The notes under the pieces: model-generated
The model's database searches: none
Told to the model about the DNA's origin: nothing
What the model saw: only the letters and a program-made list of their open reading frames with translations
Assembly (NCBI RefSeq): GCF_016745395.1
Contig: NZ_JAERVJ010000010.1
Location: 1-64,000 of the forward strand
DNA length: 64,000 nt
Direction: 5' to 3'
From: Methylocystis sp. Sn-Cys
GTDB lineage: Bacteria; Pseudomonadota; Alphaproteobacteria; Rhizobiales; Beijerinckiaceae
Made by a program: the position numbers and the translations under genes
In this document: positions 33,260 to 41,492 of the stretch, one piece after another
Position numbering within the stretch: the first letter of the stretch is position 1
Layout: each line of letters starts with the position of its first letter

Positions 33260-34822
33260 ATGCTCCTTCAAACAGGCAATTTTCTGCGACTGGCGCGCGC
33301 CGGCTATATTCTGGCGCGCGAAGGGGTCTTCACGTCGCTCGACCTCAATCTTCTGCCGCCCGCCGCCGCGCCGCTCGTGCGCATCGCCAATCTCTTCGCC
33401 GTGGGCAAGGGCGAGAACGCCGGGGCCGCGCTGGTGCGCGCGCTCTCCCAGATCGGCCCATCCTATGTGAAGCTCGGCCAATTCCTCGCGACCCGCCCGG
33501 ATGTCGTCGGCGGGGAGATCGCCGACGCGCTCACGGCGCTGCAGGATCGCATGGCGCCCTTCGGCCGCGCGAAGGCGATCGACATCGTCGAAAGATCGCT
33601 CGGCAGGAAGGTCGACGAAATTTTTCTAAGCTTCGGCGAGCCGGTCGCCGCGGCTTCCGTGGCGCAGGTGCATATGGCCACCGCGCTCTACGACGGAAAG
33701 CCGCGCAAGGTCGCCGTCAAAGTGCTGCGTCCGGGCGTCGAGGGCCAGTTCGCCCGCGACCTGCGCGACATGTATATGGTCGCGCGCGTCGCCGAACGCT
33801 GGTCGTCGGAAGGCCGCCGGCTGCGCATGATCGAAGTCGTCGATACGCTCGCGCGCACGGTGAAGCTGGAAACGGACTTCCGGCTGGAGGCCGCCGCCGC
33901 TTCCGAATTCGCTGAAAATGTCGCGAATGATCCCGACATCAAAGTGCCGCATGTCGATTGGGATCGCACGGCGCGCGAAGTGCTGACGCTCGAATGGATC
34001 GACGGCGCGCCGCTCTCCGATCTCGAGCGCGTCGCCGCCGAAGGCCACGACCTCAAGGCGCTCGGCGCCCATGTGCTGCAGTCCTTCCTGCGCCACGCCA
34101 TGCGCGACGGCTTCTTCCACGCCGACATGCATCAGGGCAATCTCTTCGTCGACAAGCAGGGCCGCCTCGTCGCCATCGATTTCGGCATCATGGGCCGGCT
34201 CGGCGAGAAGGAGCGGCGCTTCCTCGCGGAAATTCTCTACGGCTTCATCACGCGCGACTATCGGCGCGTCGCCGAGGTGCATTTCGAGGCTGGCTATGTG
34301 CCGGCGAAACATTCGATCGAGGAGTTCTCGCAGGCGCTGCGCGCCATCGGCGAGCCGCTGCATACGGTCAACGCCTCGGATATTTCCATGGCGCGGCTCT
34401 TGACCCTGCTCTTCGAGGTCACGGCGCTCTTCGACATGCGCACGCGCACGGAGCTGGTGCTCTTGCAGAAGACCATGGTCGTCGCGGAAGGCGTCGCGCG
34501 CACGCTCGATCCCAAGCTCGATATTTGGAAGACCTGCGACCCCGTCGTGCGCGGCTGGATCGAGGAAAATCTCGGGCCGAAGGCGAAGATCGAAGACGCC
34601 GGCAAAAGCATCGCGGAACTGGCGCGTCTCGCGACGCATCTGCCGAAGACCCTCGCCGACGCCGAAATGGCGATCGAGCGCATCTCACGCATGGCCGACC
34701 AGGGCGTCGACCTCTCGGCGCATTCCATAGAAGCGATGGCCGAGACCCGGCGGCATGCGAGCAACAGGCTGCTCCTCGGCCTCACGGCGCTGACGCTGCT
34801 GGCCGCCTGGCTGTTCGGCTAG
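33260..34822 (+). CDS. ubiB: Ubiquinone biosynthesis atypical kinase/ATPase
   Basis: A 520-residue UbiB/ADCK-family protein. The KxGQ motif is at K71-Q74, followed by the alanine-rich nucleotide loop (AAASVAQVHMA), the FHADMHQGNL catalytic loop and the AIDFGIMGRLG metal loop. A C-terminal hydrophobic segment (about 500-518) anchors it to the membrane. Family members extract or organise ubiquinone precursors for the Coq/Ubi complex. It is the second gene of ubiE-ubiB. Confidence 0.93.
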   Translation: MLLQTGNFLRLARAGYILAREGVFTSLDLNLLPPAAAPLVRIANLFAVGKGENAGAALVRALSQIGPSYVKLGQFLATRPDVVGGEIADALTALQDRMAPFGRAKAIDIVERSLGRKVDEIFLSFGEPVAAASVAQVHMATALYDGKPRKVAVKVLRPGVEGQFARDLRDMYMVARVAERWSSEGRRLRMIEVVDTLARTVKLETDFRLEAAAASEFAENVANDPDIKVPHVDWDRTAREVLTLEWIDGAPLSDLERVAAEGHDLKALGAHVLQSFLRHAMRDGFFHADMHQGNLFVDKQGRLVAIDFGIMGRLGEKERRFLAEILYGFITRDYRRVAEVHFEAGYVPAKHSIEEFSQALRAIGEPLHTVNASDISMARLLTLLFEVTALFDMRTRTELVLLQKTMVVAEGVARTLDPKLDIWKTCDPVVRGWIEENLGPKAKIEDAGKSIAELARLATHLPKTLADAEMAIERISRMADQGVDLSAHSIEAMAETRRHASNRLLLGLTALTLLAAWLFG

Positions 34823-34884
34823 ATGGACGGCGAGCCCCTTCAGGCTCGCATTTTTTAAGCGAGCCTGAAAGGCTCGCGGTCCAT
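34823..34884. repeat. Family C palindromic repeat (copy 2), likely terminator
   Basis: Outer ends ATGGAC and GTCCAT flank two stem-loops built on GCGAGCC/GGCTCGC with a T-rich spacer. It lies immediately after the ubiB stop and ahead of a convergent gene end, so it probably acts as a two-way terminator. Confidence 0.75.
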
Positions 34885-34889
34885 TGTTT

Positions 34890-35390
34890 TCAATGCCGCC
34901 GCCCGTTGGTCCAGGCGTCGACGAGCCGCGACGCCACCATCAGCCCGAGACCGGCGCCGACAAGCAGCGGCAGGTTTCGCGGCGCCGCGCGCAAAGCCGA
35001 GACGGCCGCCGTCTTGGCCGCAGTCGGCGCCACGTTTCGCGCCATATCATAGAGCGCCTGCGAGACATTGGATGACTGCAGCGCGCGCTGGATTGCGGTG
35101 ATCGGCGAGGCTTCGGTGAGCGCCGCGAGCTCCGCGCTCGCGCGCGCCTGCTGAACCGCCTCCCGCCGCCGCGCGTAACCGTAGACGACGAGGGCGATCA
35201 CCAAAAACGCCCCTGCAATTGCAAGATTGCCGAAAAGCGGCCCAAGCGCCTCATTCGCCCAATAGGCGACGGCCGCCAGGGCGAAGCCGAAAGCGATGAG
35301 CAGCGGAACCGCCGCCATCGCATTTCCGGAGAGGCGCGTGATCGTGGCGCCGACGGCGTTCTCGGCCCGTTTTATCATCGGCTCGAACAT
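34890..35390 (-). CDS. Hypothetical membrane protein with two N-terminal helices
   Basis: 166 residues. Membrane helices at about 24-46 and 51-71 are followed by a helical, Ala-rich cytoplasmic or periplasmic part and a third weak hydrophobic stretch near 140-158 (LPLLVGAGLGLMVASRL), reminiscent of the glycine-zipper anchors in ElaB/YqjD proteins. The next gene upstream in the same direction is ElaB/YqjD-like and has an EcfG-type promoter, so co-expression under stress is plausible. No family firmly recognised. Confidence 0.6.
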   Translation of the reverse strand: MFEPMIKRAENAVGATITRLSGNAMAAVPLLIAFGFALAAVAYWANEALGPLFGNLAIAGAFLVIALVVYGYARRREAVQQARASAELAALTEASPITAIQRALQSSNVSQALYDMARNVAPTAAKTAAVSALRAAPRNLPLLVGAGLGLMVASRLVDAWTNGRRH

Positions 35391-35434
35391 GACACGTCAC
35401 CGCGATTGGATGAAAGATTACGCGCCGGGCCGGC

Positions 35435-35746
35435 TTATTTGCCCAATCTCCAGAAGGCGCCGAAGATGAAGCCGGCGAAGGCGGCGAGCATCACGGTCGT
35501 CGTCGGCTGCGAACGCGCAGACGTCTCGATCGCGGAGCGGAAATTGCCGAGCACCTCGCCCGTGCGCTGCGCCGCCTGTCCGCTGCGCTCGGTGACGGCG
35601 TTGAGCGCCGCATTGGCTCGGCCCATGCCCTGCTGAACGGCGCGCCCCATCTGCTCGGCGGCGGTCGACGCCTGTTCGGCGATTGCGCCTGTCATTTCGC
35701 CGTGCCCATTGTGTTGGCGCTGTTGCACATTGCGTTCCTCGGCCAT
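35435..35746 (-). CDS. ElaB/YqjD (DUF883)-like stress protein
   Basis: 103 residues: a hydrophilic amphipathic helix region (MTGAIAEQASTAAEQMGRAVQQ) followed by the C-terminal membrane anchor SQPTTTVMLAAFAGFIFGAFW. This matches the layout of ElaB/YqjD proteins, which sit in the inner membrane and bind ribosomes in stationary phase in E. coli. The start at 35746 is supported by a GGAAC-N16-CGTT promoter ending 35 nt upstream. A longer frame up to 35881 would cross that promoter and folE. Confidence 0.7.
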   Translation of the reverse strand: MAEERNVQQRQHNGHGEMTGAIAEQASTAAEQMGRAVQQGMGRANAALNAVTERSGQAAQRTGEVLGNFRSAIETSARSQPTTTVMLAAFAGFIFGAFWRLGK

Positions 35747-35780
35747 TGCCGCCTCCGACAGTTCGAGCAAGTGGCGAGAT

Positions 35781-35805
35781 AACGCGAGCCCGCGAGAGAT
35801 GTTCC
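35781..35805 (-). promoter_or_regulatory. EcfG-type general stress promoter
   Basis: Read on the minus strand: GGAAC, 16 nt, CGTT. This equals the consensus used by EcfG sigma factors in alphaproteobacteria (GGAAC-N16/17-CGTT). It faces the ElaB/YqjD-like gene, 35 nt from its ATG, and lies within the promoter-distal side of folE. Confidence 0.7.
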
Positions 35806-35846
35806 GGACAGCGGCAGGCGCGGGAGCGCCTTTGACCGCAGCGGCT

Positions 35847-36419
35847 TCAGGCGCCCCGAACCAGCGCCAAAAACTCCTCACGCGTGCGCGGATCGTCGCG
35901 AATGACGCCGAGCAGCTTGCTCGTCGTGAGCTGAGAGCCCGGCGTGTTCACGCCGCGCAGCGTCATGCAATTATGTTCGGCCTCGATCACGACGCCGACG
36001 CCCGCAGGTTTGAGAATGTCCTGGATGGCGGATGCGATCTCGGCCGTGAGCTTTTCCTGAATCTGCAGGCGGCGCGCGAAGCCGTGCACAACGCGCGCGA
36101 GCTTCGAAATGCCGACCACGCGGTTCGTCGGCAGATAGCCGACATGCGCGCGGCCCAGAACCGGCAGCATATGATGCTCGCAGAAGCTCACGACGCGTAT
36201 ATTTTTGAGAACCACGAGCTCGTCGTAGCCGCCGACCTCCTCGAAGGTGCGCTGCAGATAGTCGCGCGGGTCGATGTCATAGCCGGAGAACAGCTCCTTA
36301 TAGGAGCGCGCAACCCGCGCCGGCGTCTCGATCAGCCCCTCGCGATCGGGATCGTCGCCCGCCCATTCGATGAGAACGCGCACGGCCGCTTCTGCATCCG
36401 CCTGGGTCGGCTTGGCCAT
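35847..36419 (-). CDS. folE: GTP cyclohydrolase I
   Basis: A 190-residue type IA enzyme that opens GTP to dihydroneopterin triphosphate, the entry to both folate and methanopterin pterins. Zn ligands are visible as C80, H83 (FCEHHMLP) and C151 (EHNCMTLRG). [16 protein letters not shown] and QERLT-like QEKLTAEIA segments are typical. ATG 36419 gives the normal length. It supplies pterin for the folK-folP and mptG steps at the other end of the window. Confidence 0.95.
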   Translation of the reverse strand: MAKPTQADAEAAVRVLIEWAGDDPDREGLIETPARVARSYKELFSGYDIDPRDYLQRTFEEVGGYDELVVLKNIRVVSFCEHHMLPVLGRAHVGYLPTNRVVGISKLARVVHGFARRLQIQEKLTAEIASAIQDILKPAGVGVVIEAEHNCMTLRGVNTPGSQLTTSKLLGVIRDDPRTREEFLALVRGA

Positions 36420-36465
36420 TGGTTCAACTCTCCGGACCGCTTGCCGGGGGCGCGCTTTCCCAAAG

Positions 36466-36503
36466 AAAAACCGCCCCGTCGCCTTCACCTTGCGACGGAG
36501 CGG
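36466..36503 (-). terminator. Rho-independent terminator of the Pro/Ala-rich protein gene
   Basis: A 12-bp stem (36471-36482 with 36492-36503, one mismatch) and 9-nt loop are followed on the minus strand by TTTTT (36466-36470), 29 nt after the stop of the 36532 gene. Confidence 0.75.
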
Positions 36504-36531
36504 CTGATTTAGCAACCGGATACGGGGTTAC

Positions 36532-37671
36532 TTATGGAATCACGCTGCGCGTGACGCCGCTGATCGTGGAGCCCACGGAGTTGAGCGTGCGCTTCATAAA
36601 GCCGAGGGGGCCGCCCTCGCTCTGAGGCGGCGCCGGCGGCGGCGGAGCGGGTTCCGGCGCAGCGGCGGCGACCGGCGCGGCCGACGCCACGGGCGCGCGC
36701 TCGGCCGGCGCCGGGCGCGGCTTTGCGTGCTTGGCTGCGGCGGCGGCCGAAGCAGGCTTTGGCTTTGCGATCTTGGCGGGCGCGGGCGGCTTGGGCGCCG
36801 GTTGAGCCGCTGGCGCCGCCGGCTCCGGCGGGGTGAACCGATTTGCGGGCGGCAGCGCGGCTGTTCTGGGCGCGGAAGGCGGCGTCAATCTCGCGGCGCC
36901 GGCGCCAGTCGACGAAAGCGCAGCCCCTGCCGCAGCGGCGGCGACGGGCGCGACAGCCTCGGGCGCCGCCGAAACCGCCTCTACCCGCCTCGGGGCGGGC
37001 GCTGGCGGCGGAGCCGCGGGCTCAGGAAGCGCCGCAGCGGCCGCTTCGGGCGCAGGGGCCGTTGCAGGCTGGAGCTGTCCGTGAGCCGGCGCCTCCACCG
37101 CCTGCGGCGGCGTCAATTCCGCCTTGTCGGTCGTTGGCGTTTCGATGACGGGAGTGAGGTCCTTCGCCGGTTCGGCGGCAGGCGGCTCGAGCGCCGCCTC
37201 ACTGGCGCCGGGCGCCAGGGCCTCGGGTTCAGCCGGCAAGCTCAGATCGGCGACCGGGTCTTCCGCCGGGCGCCACTTGGTCAGCGTCCAGCCGAGGCTC
37301 GCCACGCCGATCGCGATAACCGCCAAGGAAACATAGACAAGCTTTCGGCGGCCGCCGCTCCCCGCATTTTCTGCGACCGTCGCCTCGCCTTCTCCAGAGG
37401 ACGCAACGGACCAGCCCTCTGGCCCGCTGAGCGCAGGCGCGATCGGCGGCGGCGCAAAATGATTGGCGAGCGGGCGCGCGATCGGGGCGTCGGCGGCAAA
37501 AAGGCGCGGCGCCTCCAATGCGGCGCCCTCCGGCGTCGCGGCGTTTGCTTCGGGCGCAAGGCTGACGGCAGGCGCCGCGGAAGCGCCGACCGGCTCGCTC
37601 TCGCGCTGCAAGAGTTGCTTGAACTCGGCGAAAGCCGCCATGAGTTCCTTGTCGTCGGCCTGTTGGGTCAT
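36532..37671 (-). CDS. Pro/Ala-rich single-pass membrane protein
   Basis: 379 residues. A short N-terminal part starts MTQQADDKELMAAFAEFKQLL. One membrane segment lies near 135-152 (KLVYVSLAVIAIGVASLGW). A long Pro/Ala/Glu-rich, probably extended periplasmic part then follows, ending in GPLGFMKRTLNSVGSTISGVTRS. The composition suggests a periplasm-spanning linker, as in TonB- or FimV-like proteins, but there is no recognisable C-terminal binding domain. Function unknown. The gene has its own terminator. Confidence 0.65.
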   Translation of the reverse strand: MTQQADDKELMAAFAEFKQLLQRESEPVGASAAPAVSLAPEANAATPEGAALEAPRLFAADAPIARPLANHFAPPPIAPALSGPEGWSVASSGEGEATVAENAGSGGRRKLVYVSLAVIAIGVASLGWTLTKWRPAEDPVADLSLPAEPEALAPGASEAALEPPAAEPAKDLTPVIETPTTDKAELTPPQAVEAPAHGQLQPATAPAPEAAAAALPEPAAPPPAPAPRRVEAVSAAPEAVAPVAAAAAGAALSSTGAGAARLTPPSAPRTAALPPANRFTPPEPAAPAAQPAPKPPAPAKIAKPKPASAAAAAKHAKPRPAPAERAPVASAAPVAAAAPEPAPPPPAPPQSEGGPLGFMKRTLNSVGSTISGVTRSVIP

Positions 37672-37837
37672 GGCTACTCACTTAGCTGACGTCGAGCGCC
37701 GCCCCGTTCGCGGCGCGATTCCAAAAGCCGATCTCGGCGCTGACCAAATCCTGGCGCGGGCCAATCCGGCTCATTCGTTTTCCGAATCGAAACCATAAAT
37801 TGTGGCGGTTATTCGCCTGTTAAGCCGAGCTGCCGCC

Positions 37838-37862
37838 GGAACGTCGCCGCGGCGCATGCGTT
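37838..37862 (+). promoter_or_regulatory. EcfG-type general stress promoter of csbD
   Basis: GGAAC at 37838-37842, 16 nt spacer, CGTT at 37859-37862, 54 nt upstream of the csbD start. It matches the alphaproteobacterial EcfG consensus exactly, and CsbD proteins are typical general-stress genes. Confidence 0.75.
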
Positions 37863-37915
37863 TTGGGCGCATCGGCGGCGTCCCAAGAGCCCGCCAAGCG
37901 ATCAGGAGACCCGAC

Positions 37916-38116
37916 ATGGATTGGAACCGCATTGAAGGCAACTGGAAGCAATTCAAGGGCAAGATCAAGGAACAATGGGGGCAGCTCACCGACGACGAAA
38001 TCGATAAGATGGAAGGCAGCCGCGAAGTGTTCGAAGGCAAGATCCAGGAAAAATATGGCATTGGCAAGGATCAGGCGAAGCGCAACGTCGACGATTGGCT
38101 GAAGACCTTGCACTGA
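37916..38116 (+). CDS. CsbD-family general stress protein
   Basis: A 66-residue protein beginning MDWNRIEGNWKQFKGKIKEQWG, the diagnostic CsbD start, and ending in a K/D-rich helical stretch. CsbD-like proteins are strongly induced by general stress sigma factors, but their molecular function is unknown. ATG 37916 has AGGAGAC upstream. It has an EcfG-type promoter and a strong terminator, making a clean monocistronic unit. Confidence 0.93.
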   Translation: MDWNRIEGNWKQFKGKIKEQWGQLTDDEIDKMEGSREVFEGKIQEKYGIGKDQAKRNVDDWLKTLH

Positions 38117-38120
38117 AGCA

Positions 38121-38156
38121 AAAGGCGGCCGAACAACCGGCCGCCTTTCTTTTTTC
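38121..38156. terminator. Strong rho-independent terminator after csbD
   Basis: Ten-bp stem AAAGGCGGCC / GGCCGCCTTT (38121-38130, 38139-38148), 8-nt loop, then CTTTTTT. It ends at the stop codon of the opposing LprI-like gene and may serve both strands. Confidence 0.85.
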
Positions 38157-38538
38157 TTATTTCGTTCCGTATTTCTTCCAGTAATCATGCGCCGTCTCGG
38201 CCGCGCAAACCGCTTCCAACGAGCGATACATCGTGCCGGACTGGTTGCGATATTTTTTTGCGCAGGCGTCTTTTTTCCGGCTGTAGCTTTTCTGCTGGGC
38301 GGGTTTCAGGCTCGATAGAAAAGGCTTTTTCGCACGTCTGCGTCACCATTGCGCTCCGCTGAATGTCAGCGGTCGACCCCCAAAGACAGGCCTCAAAAAG
38401 CTTGTGAGCCTCACCGCAATTCTTCGCTGCGGCGACCTTGGCCTCCTGCGCCTCGAGATCGGAACAGTCATCCGCGACGGCAGGGAGGGCCCAGAACACC
38501 GCCAGGAGACAAATCGACATGAGGTTCGTTTTGCGCAT
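38157..38538 (-). pseudogene. LprI-like secreted Cys protein, frameshifted
   Basis: The reading frame from 38538 encodes a signal peptide (about 1-22), then DDCSDLEAQEAKVAAAKNCGEA and Cys-containing helices to CEKAF. It then changes abruptly into unrelated Arg-rich sequence ending at 38185. Removing one base from the AAAA run at 38319-38322 restores a coherent ending (LSSLKPAQQKSYSRKKDAC, then MYRSLEAVC and a stop at 38157) of about 126 residues. The C-spacing and layout resemble LprI/DUF1311 lysozyme-inhibitor-like proteins, tentatively. It is either a true single-base insertion or a sequencing error in the homopolymer. Confidence 0.65.
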
Positions 38539-38633
38539 TCAAGTCTTCCTAATTGGCTGTTCGCGTCTGACCCAGGGCGCGAGGCGCGACGACAAAGCGC
38601 AGTCCTATCTGGAACGAATGTAAGCTATCCAAA

Positions 38634-38663
38634 TTGACGCGCCCGACGCGCTCTTCCTACTAT
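38634..38663 (+). promoter_or_regulatory. Sigma-70-like promoter of the di-heme peroxidase gene
   Basis: TTGACG (38634-38639), 18-nt spacer, TACTAT (38658-38663), 31 nt upstream of the ATG at 38694. Confidence 0.5.
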
Positions 38664-38693
38664 CGAGCTAGGCAGTTTACGACGCGAGCGGCG

Positions 38694-39920
38694 ATGCTTC
38701 CCCATTATTCCAAAGGCCGGACCCTGATTTTTGCGCTTGCCGCGCTCGCTTGGCTCGCCCCTAGCGGCGCCATGGCGCTCGATTCCGACGAGGCGGGCCT
38801 GACGCCTGTCGAGCGCTTGGGAAAACGCGTTTTCGAGGATAAGACCCTCTCCCGCCCCGCGGGCGTCTCCTGCGCCTCCTGCCATGATGCGGCGACGGCC
38901 TTCCAGGGCTCGAACGGCTCGCCGGTCCCAGCTGTCGCGCGCGGCTCGCAGCCCAATTCGCTGGGCAAACGCAACACCCCGACGATCCTCTACGCCTCTC
39001 TCACGCCGCCCTTCGGCTTCATCGATGACAAGGACGACGAGACCGGCAAAATCGAGAAAGTCCCTGCGGGGGGCCAATTCCTCGACGGGCGCGCCAACGA
39101 CCTGCTGGCGCAGTTCGAAGGCCCCCTGCTCGATCCGCTGGAGATGAACGCGCCCTCCAAGCGTTTCGCCGTGGAGACGATCCGTGACGGAGCTTACGCA
39201 TCCCTCGTCAGGGAAGTCTACGGCGAGAAGATCTTCGACAATCCCGACGCGGCGTTCGAGAAGCTGGCGCAGGCCGTCGTCGCCTATGAGTCGAGCGCGC
39301 GTTTCCATCCCTTCGCCTCGAAGTTCGATGACTATCTGCGCGGCAAGGCCGAACTGACGCCGATCGAGAAGAAAGGCTTCGCGCTTTTCAAAGACCCCAA
39401 GAAAGGCAATTGCCTCGCCTGTCACGTGGGCAAGGAAGACTCGCGCGACCCGAAAGATTGGCTTTTCACCGACTTCACTTACGACGCGCTGGGCGCGCCG
39501 AAGAACCCGGCGATCGCGGCCACGGCGAATGCGCCCGATCTCGGCCTGTGCAAGCGCCCGGGCCTCGAGAAGCTGGCGCCTGCGGGCTTCGATGTCGACA
39601 GCGTCTGCGGGGCCTTCAAAGTGCCGACCCTGCGAAACGTCGCCGTGACCGGGCCCTATTTGCACAATGGCGCATTCACGAAGCTGCGCGACGTCGTCGC
39701 CTTCTATGCGACGCGCGACACCGATCCGGCGCGCTGGTACGCCAAGGCGGAGAAGTTCAACGATCTGCCGGCCGACTATCGCGCCAATGTGAATACGAAG
39801 GAAGCGCCTTACGACCGTAAGGAAGGGCAGAAGCCGCGTCTCTCCGAGAAAGATATCGACGCGATCGTCGCTTTCCTTGAAACGCTGACCGACAAGCCTC
39901 AGGCGGCGACCAAGCCATAG
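38694..39920 (+). CDS. Di-heme cytochrome c peroxidase (CcpA/MauG superfamily)
   Basis: 408 residues with a signal peptide (about 1-28, ending AMA) and two heme c sites, C60-A-S-C63-H64 and C240-L-A-C243-H244. FLDGRA (129-134), PLLDPLEMN and VPTLRNVAVTGPYLHNGAF are typical of bacterial di-heme peroxidases and MauG-like proteins. It acts in the periplasm, reducing H2O2 with electrons from cytochrome c, or oxidising a protein partner. A MauG/MbnH-type protein-modifying role cannot be excluded, but no obvious substrate-protein gene is adjacent. It overlaps the end of the convergent murI by 22 nt. Confidence 0.88.
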   Translation: MLPHYSKGRTLIFALAALAWLAPSGAMALDSDEAGLTPVERLGKRVFEDKTLSRPAGVSCASCHDAATAFQGSNGSPVPAVARGSQPNSLGKRNTPTILYASLTPPFGFIDDKDDETGKIEKVPAGGQFLDGRANDLLAQFEGPLLDPLEMNAPSKRFAVETIRDGAYASLVREVYGEKIFDNPDAAFEKLAQAVVAYESSARFHPFASKFDDYLRGKAELTPIEKKGFALFKDPKKGNCLACHVGKEDSRDPKDWLFTDFTYDALGAPKNPAIAATANAPDLGLCKRPGLEKLAPAGFDVDSVCGAFKVPTLRNVAVTGPYLHNGAFTKLRDVVAFYATRDTDPARWYAKAEKFNDLPADYRANVNTKEAPYDRKEGQKPRLSEKDIDAIVAFLETLTDKPQAATKP

Positions 39921-40699
39921 CGCGCAAGCGCGGCGCGCAATTGCGCGTCGGGCTTCGCCCCGCTGGTGAAAACCGCGCTTGCTTGCCCGGTCGCGGCGAA
40001 GGTCTCCTCATAGCCCTCGGCGCGCAGCAATTGATCCACGCGCCGCGCAATGGCCGGCGCAGGGTCGATCCAGTCGACGGGCCAGGGCGCGAGGCGGCGA
40101 AAATCTTCGATCAGTAGCGGATAATGGGTGCAGGCGAGCACGACGGCGTCGGTGCGCGCGCCGCCCTCCTCCTTGAAGCAGGGGGCAATTTCAGCGCCGA
40201 TATCCTCGTCGCAGACGCCCTGCCCTTGCATCCTTGCTTCGGCAAGCCGCGCCAGCATGGCCGAGCCGACGAGCGTCACGCGGCAATGCCCGGCAAATTG
40301 CGCGATGAGATTTTGCGTGTAATCCCGCGCCACCGTGCCGGGCGTGCCGAGCACTGAAATCAGATGCGAGCGCGAGCGCTCCGCCGCCGGCTTGATGGCC
40401 GGGACCGTGCCGACGAAGGCGATGTCCGGCCAGTGGTCCCGCAGAGCCGGCAGCACGATGGTCGAGGCCGTATTGCAGGCGATGACGACCATATCCGGCG
40501 CGTGTTTGGAGATCAGCTCCTGCATCACCTGCGCGACGCGTTTTACGAGGTCGGGCTCTTTCCAACCGCCATAGGGGAAACCCGCATCGTCAGCACAATA
40601 GACGTAATCCGCGCCGGGCCGCAGCTTGATGATCTCGGAGAAGACGGTGAGGCCGCCGAGGCCGGAGTCGAAGACGAGGATTTTTGGACGTCGGGTCAT
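39899..40699 (-). CDS. murI: Glutamate racemase
   Basis: A 266-residue enzyme making D-glutamate for peptidoglycan. The catalytic cysteines are in VIACNTAST and VVLACTHYPLL, and the N-terminal FDSGLGGLTVF is diagnostic. The ATG at 40699 matches family length. The upstream in-frame extension to 40846 lacks family character. It is convergent with the peroxidase gene, overlapping by 22 nt, and divergent from the toxin-antitoxin pair. Confidence 0.92.
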   Translation of the reverse strand: MTRRPKILVFDSGLGGLTVFSEIIKLRPGADYVYCADDAGFPYGGWKEPDLVKRVAQVMQELISKHAPDMVVIACNTASTIVLPALRDHWPDIAFVGTVPAIKPAAERSRSHLISVLGTPGTVARDYTQNLIAQFAGHCRVTLVGSAMLARLAEARMQGQGVCDEDIGAEIAPCFKEEGGARTDAVVLACTHYPLLIEDFRRLAPWPVDWIDPAPAIARRVDQLLRAEGYEETFAATGQASAVFTSGAKPDAQLRAALARYGLVAA

Positions 40700-40800
40700 G
40701 AGCGGGCTTCGAGCGGATAAGGAAAGGCGCGATCTGATCCTTAGTTTACCAATGCATTCGCGGCTATTGCGCCCTTCTGCGAAAAGATCGATATTTTGAC

Positions 40801-40819
40801 CAACCAGATTGACCGGTTG
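40801..40819. promoter_or_regulatory. CAACC/GGTTG inverted repeat, possible TA operator
   Basis: CAACC (40801-40805) and GGTTG (40815-40819) form a 5-bp dyad with a 9-nt spacer, 13 nt before the antitoxin start. Antitoxins of this kind usually repress their own promoter. Short arms keep this tentative. Confidence 0.3.
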
Positions 40820-40831
40820 AAAGCCTGCGAG

Positions 40832-41080
40832 ATGCGTGAAATCCAAGCCTCCGAGGCCAAAGCGCGGCTAGGGGAACTTCTTACAGCCGTCGAGCGCGGC
40901 GAAACAATCCTGATCACGCGGCATGGACGAAGCATCGCGCGGCTTGTGCCGGAGGCGGACGTTCGCAGCGGCGAAATCGAGCGCGCGGTGGACGACCTCT
41001 TGAACTTCCACGCCCGCCTCTCAAAGAAAGCGCCCCTTACGGAATTGCTCGGAGCACGACACGCGGGTCATAAATATTGA
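40832..41080 (+). CDS. Type II antitoxin, Phd/YefM family
   Basis: 82 residues beginning MREIQASEAKARLGELLTAVERGETILITRHGRSIARLVP, the Phd/YefM DNA-binding domain. The C-terminal tail (about 55-82) would wrap the toxin. A TTG start at 40796 would add 12 residues. I prefer ATG 40832, the family start. Its stop overlaps the toxin start (TTGA), the tight coupling typical of TA modules. Confidence 0.88.
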   Translation: MREIQASEAKARLGELLTAVERGETILITRHGRSIARLVPEADVRSGEIERAVDDLLNFHARLSKKAPLTELLGARHAGHKY

Positions 41081-41490
41081 CCCGTTTCGTTATCGACGCA
41101 TCAATCCTTGCGGCCGCGGGCCTCGCGGATGAACGGCATCCGCGCGCCGACCATGCAATTGAGCGACTGCGCAAGTCGGCCGCGCTGGCGCCGAGCCTAC
41201 TCTTCTTTGAAATCCGCAACGTCCTGCTCGTCAACGAGCGTCGCAAAAGGCTAAGCGAAGAAGATAGCGCCGCTTTTCTACAGGTCATTCGGCGCCTCCC
41301 GATCGACGTAGACGGGGCTTGCGACGAGACGCGGCTCCTGTTGCTCGCCCGCAAGCACAGGCTCACGGCCTATGACGCCGCCTATCTCGAACTTGCGATA
41401 AGGGAGGGCTTGCCGCTCGCCACACTCGACGCCGACCTCGAACGCGCTGCGCGCGCCGAGGGCGTCCAAATCGTGGGGCCGGAGGCCTGA
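41077..41490 (+). CDS. VapC-like PIN-domain toxin
   Basis: A 137-residue PIN-domain ribonuclease with the acidic site D7, E45, D100 and D118 (with D120). It begins with TTG inside the antitoxin stop (TTGA). VapC toxins cleave tRNA or rRNA when the antitoxin is degraded. All catalytic acids are present, so it looks active. It is convergent with truB (2-nt gap). Confidence 0.9.
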   Translation: MTRFVIDASILAAAGLADERHPRADHAIERLRKSAALAPSLLFFEIRNVLLVNERRKRLSEEDSAAFLQVIRRLPIDVDGACDETRLLLLARKHRLTAYDAAYLELAIREGLPLATLDADLERAARAEGVQIVGPEA

Positions 41491-41492
41491 AT

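Noticed and set aside
38694-39920. MbnH-type protein-modifying peroxidase
   Set aside because: The di-heme motifs fit, but no MbnP-like partner gene is adjacent, so only the superfamily level is supported.
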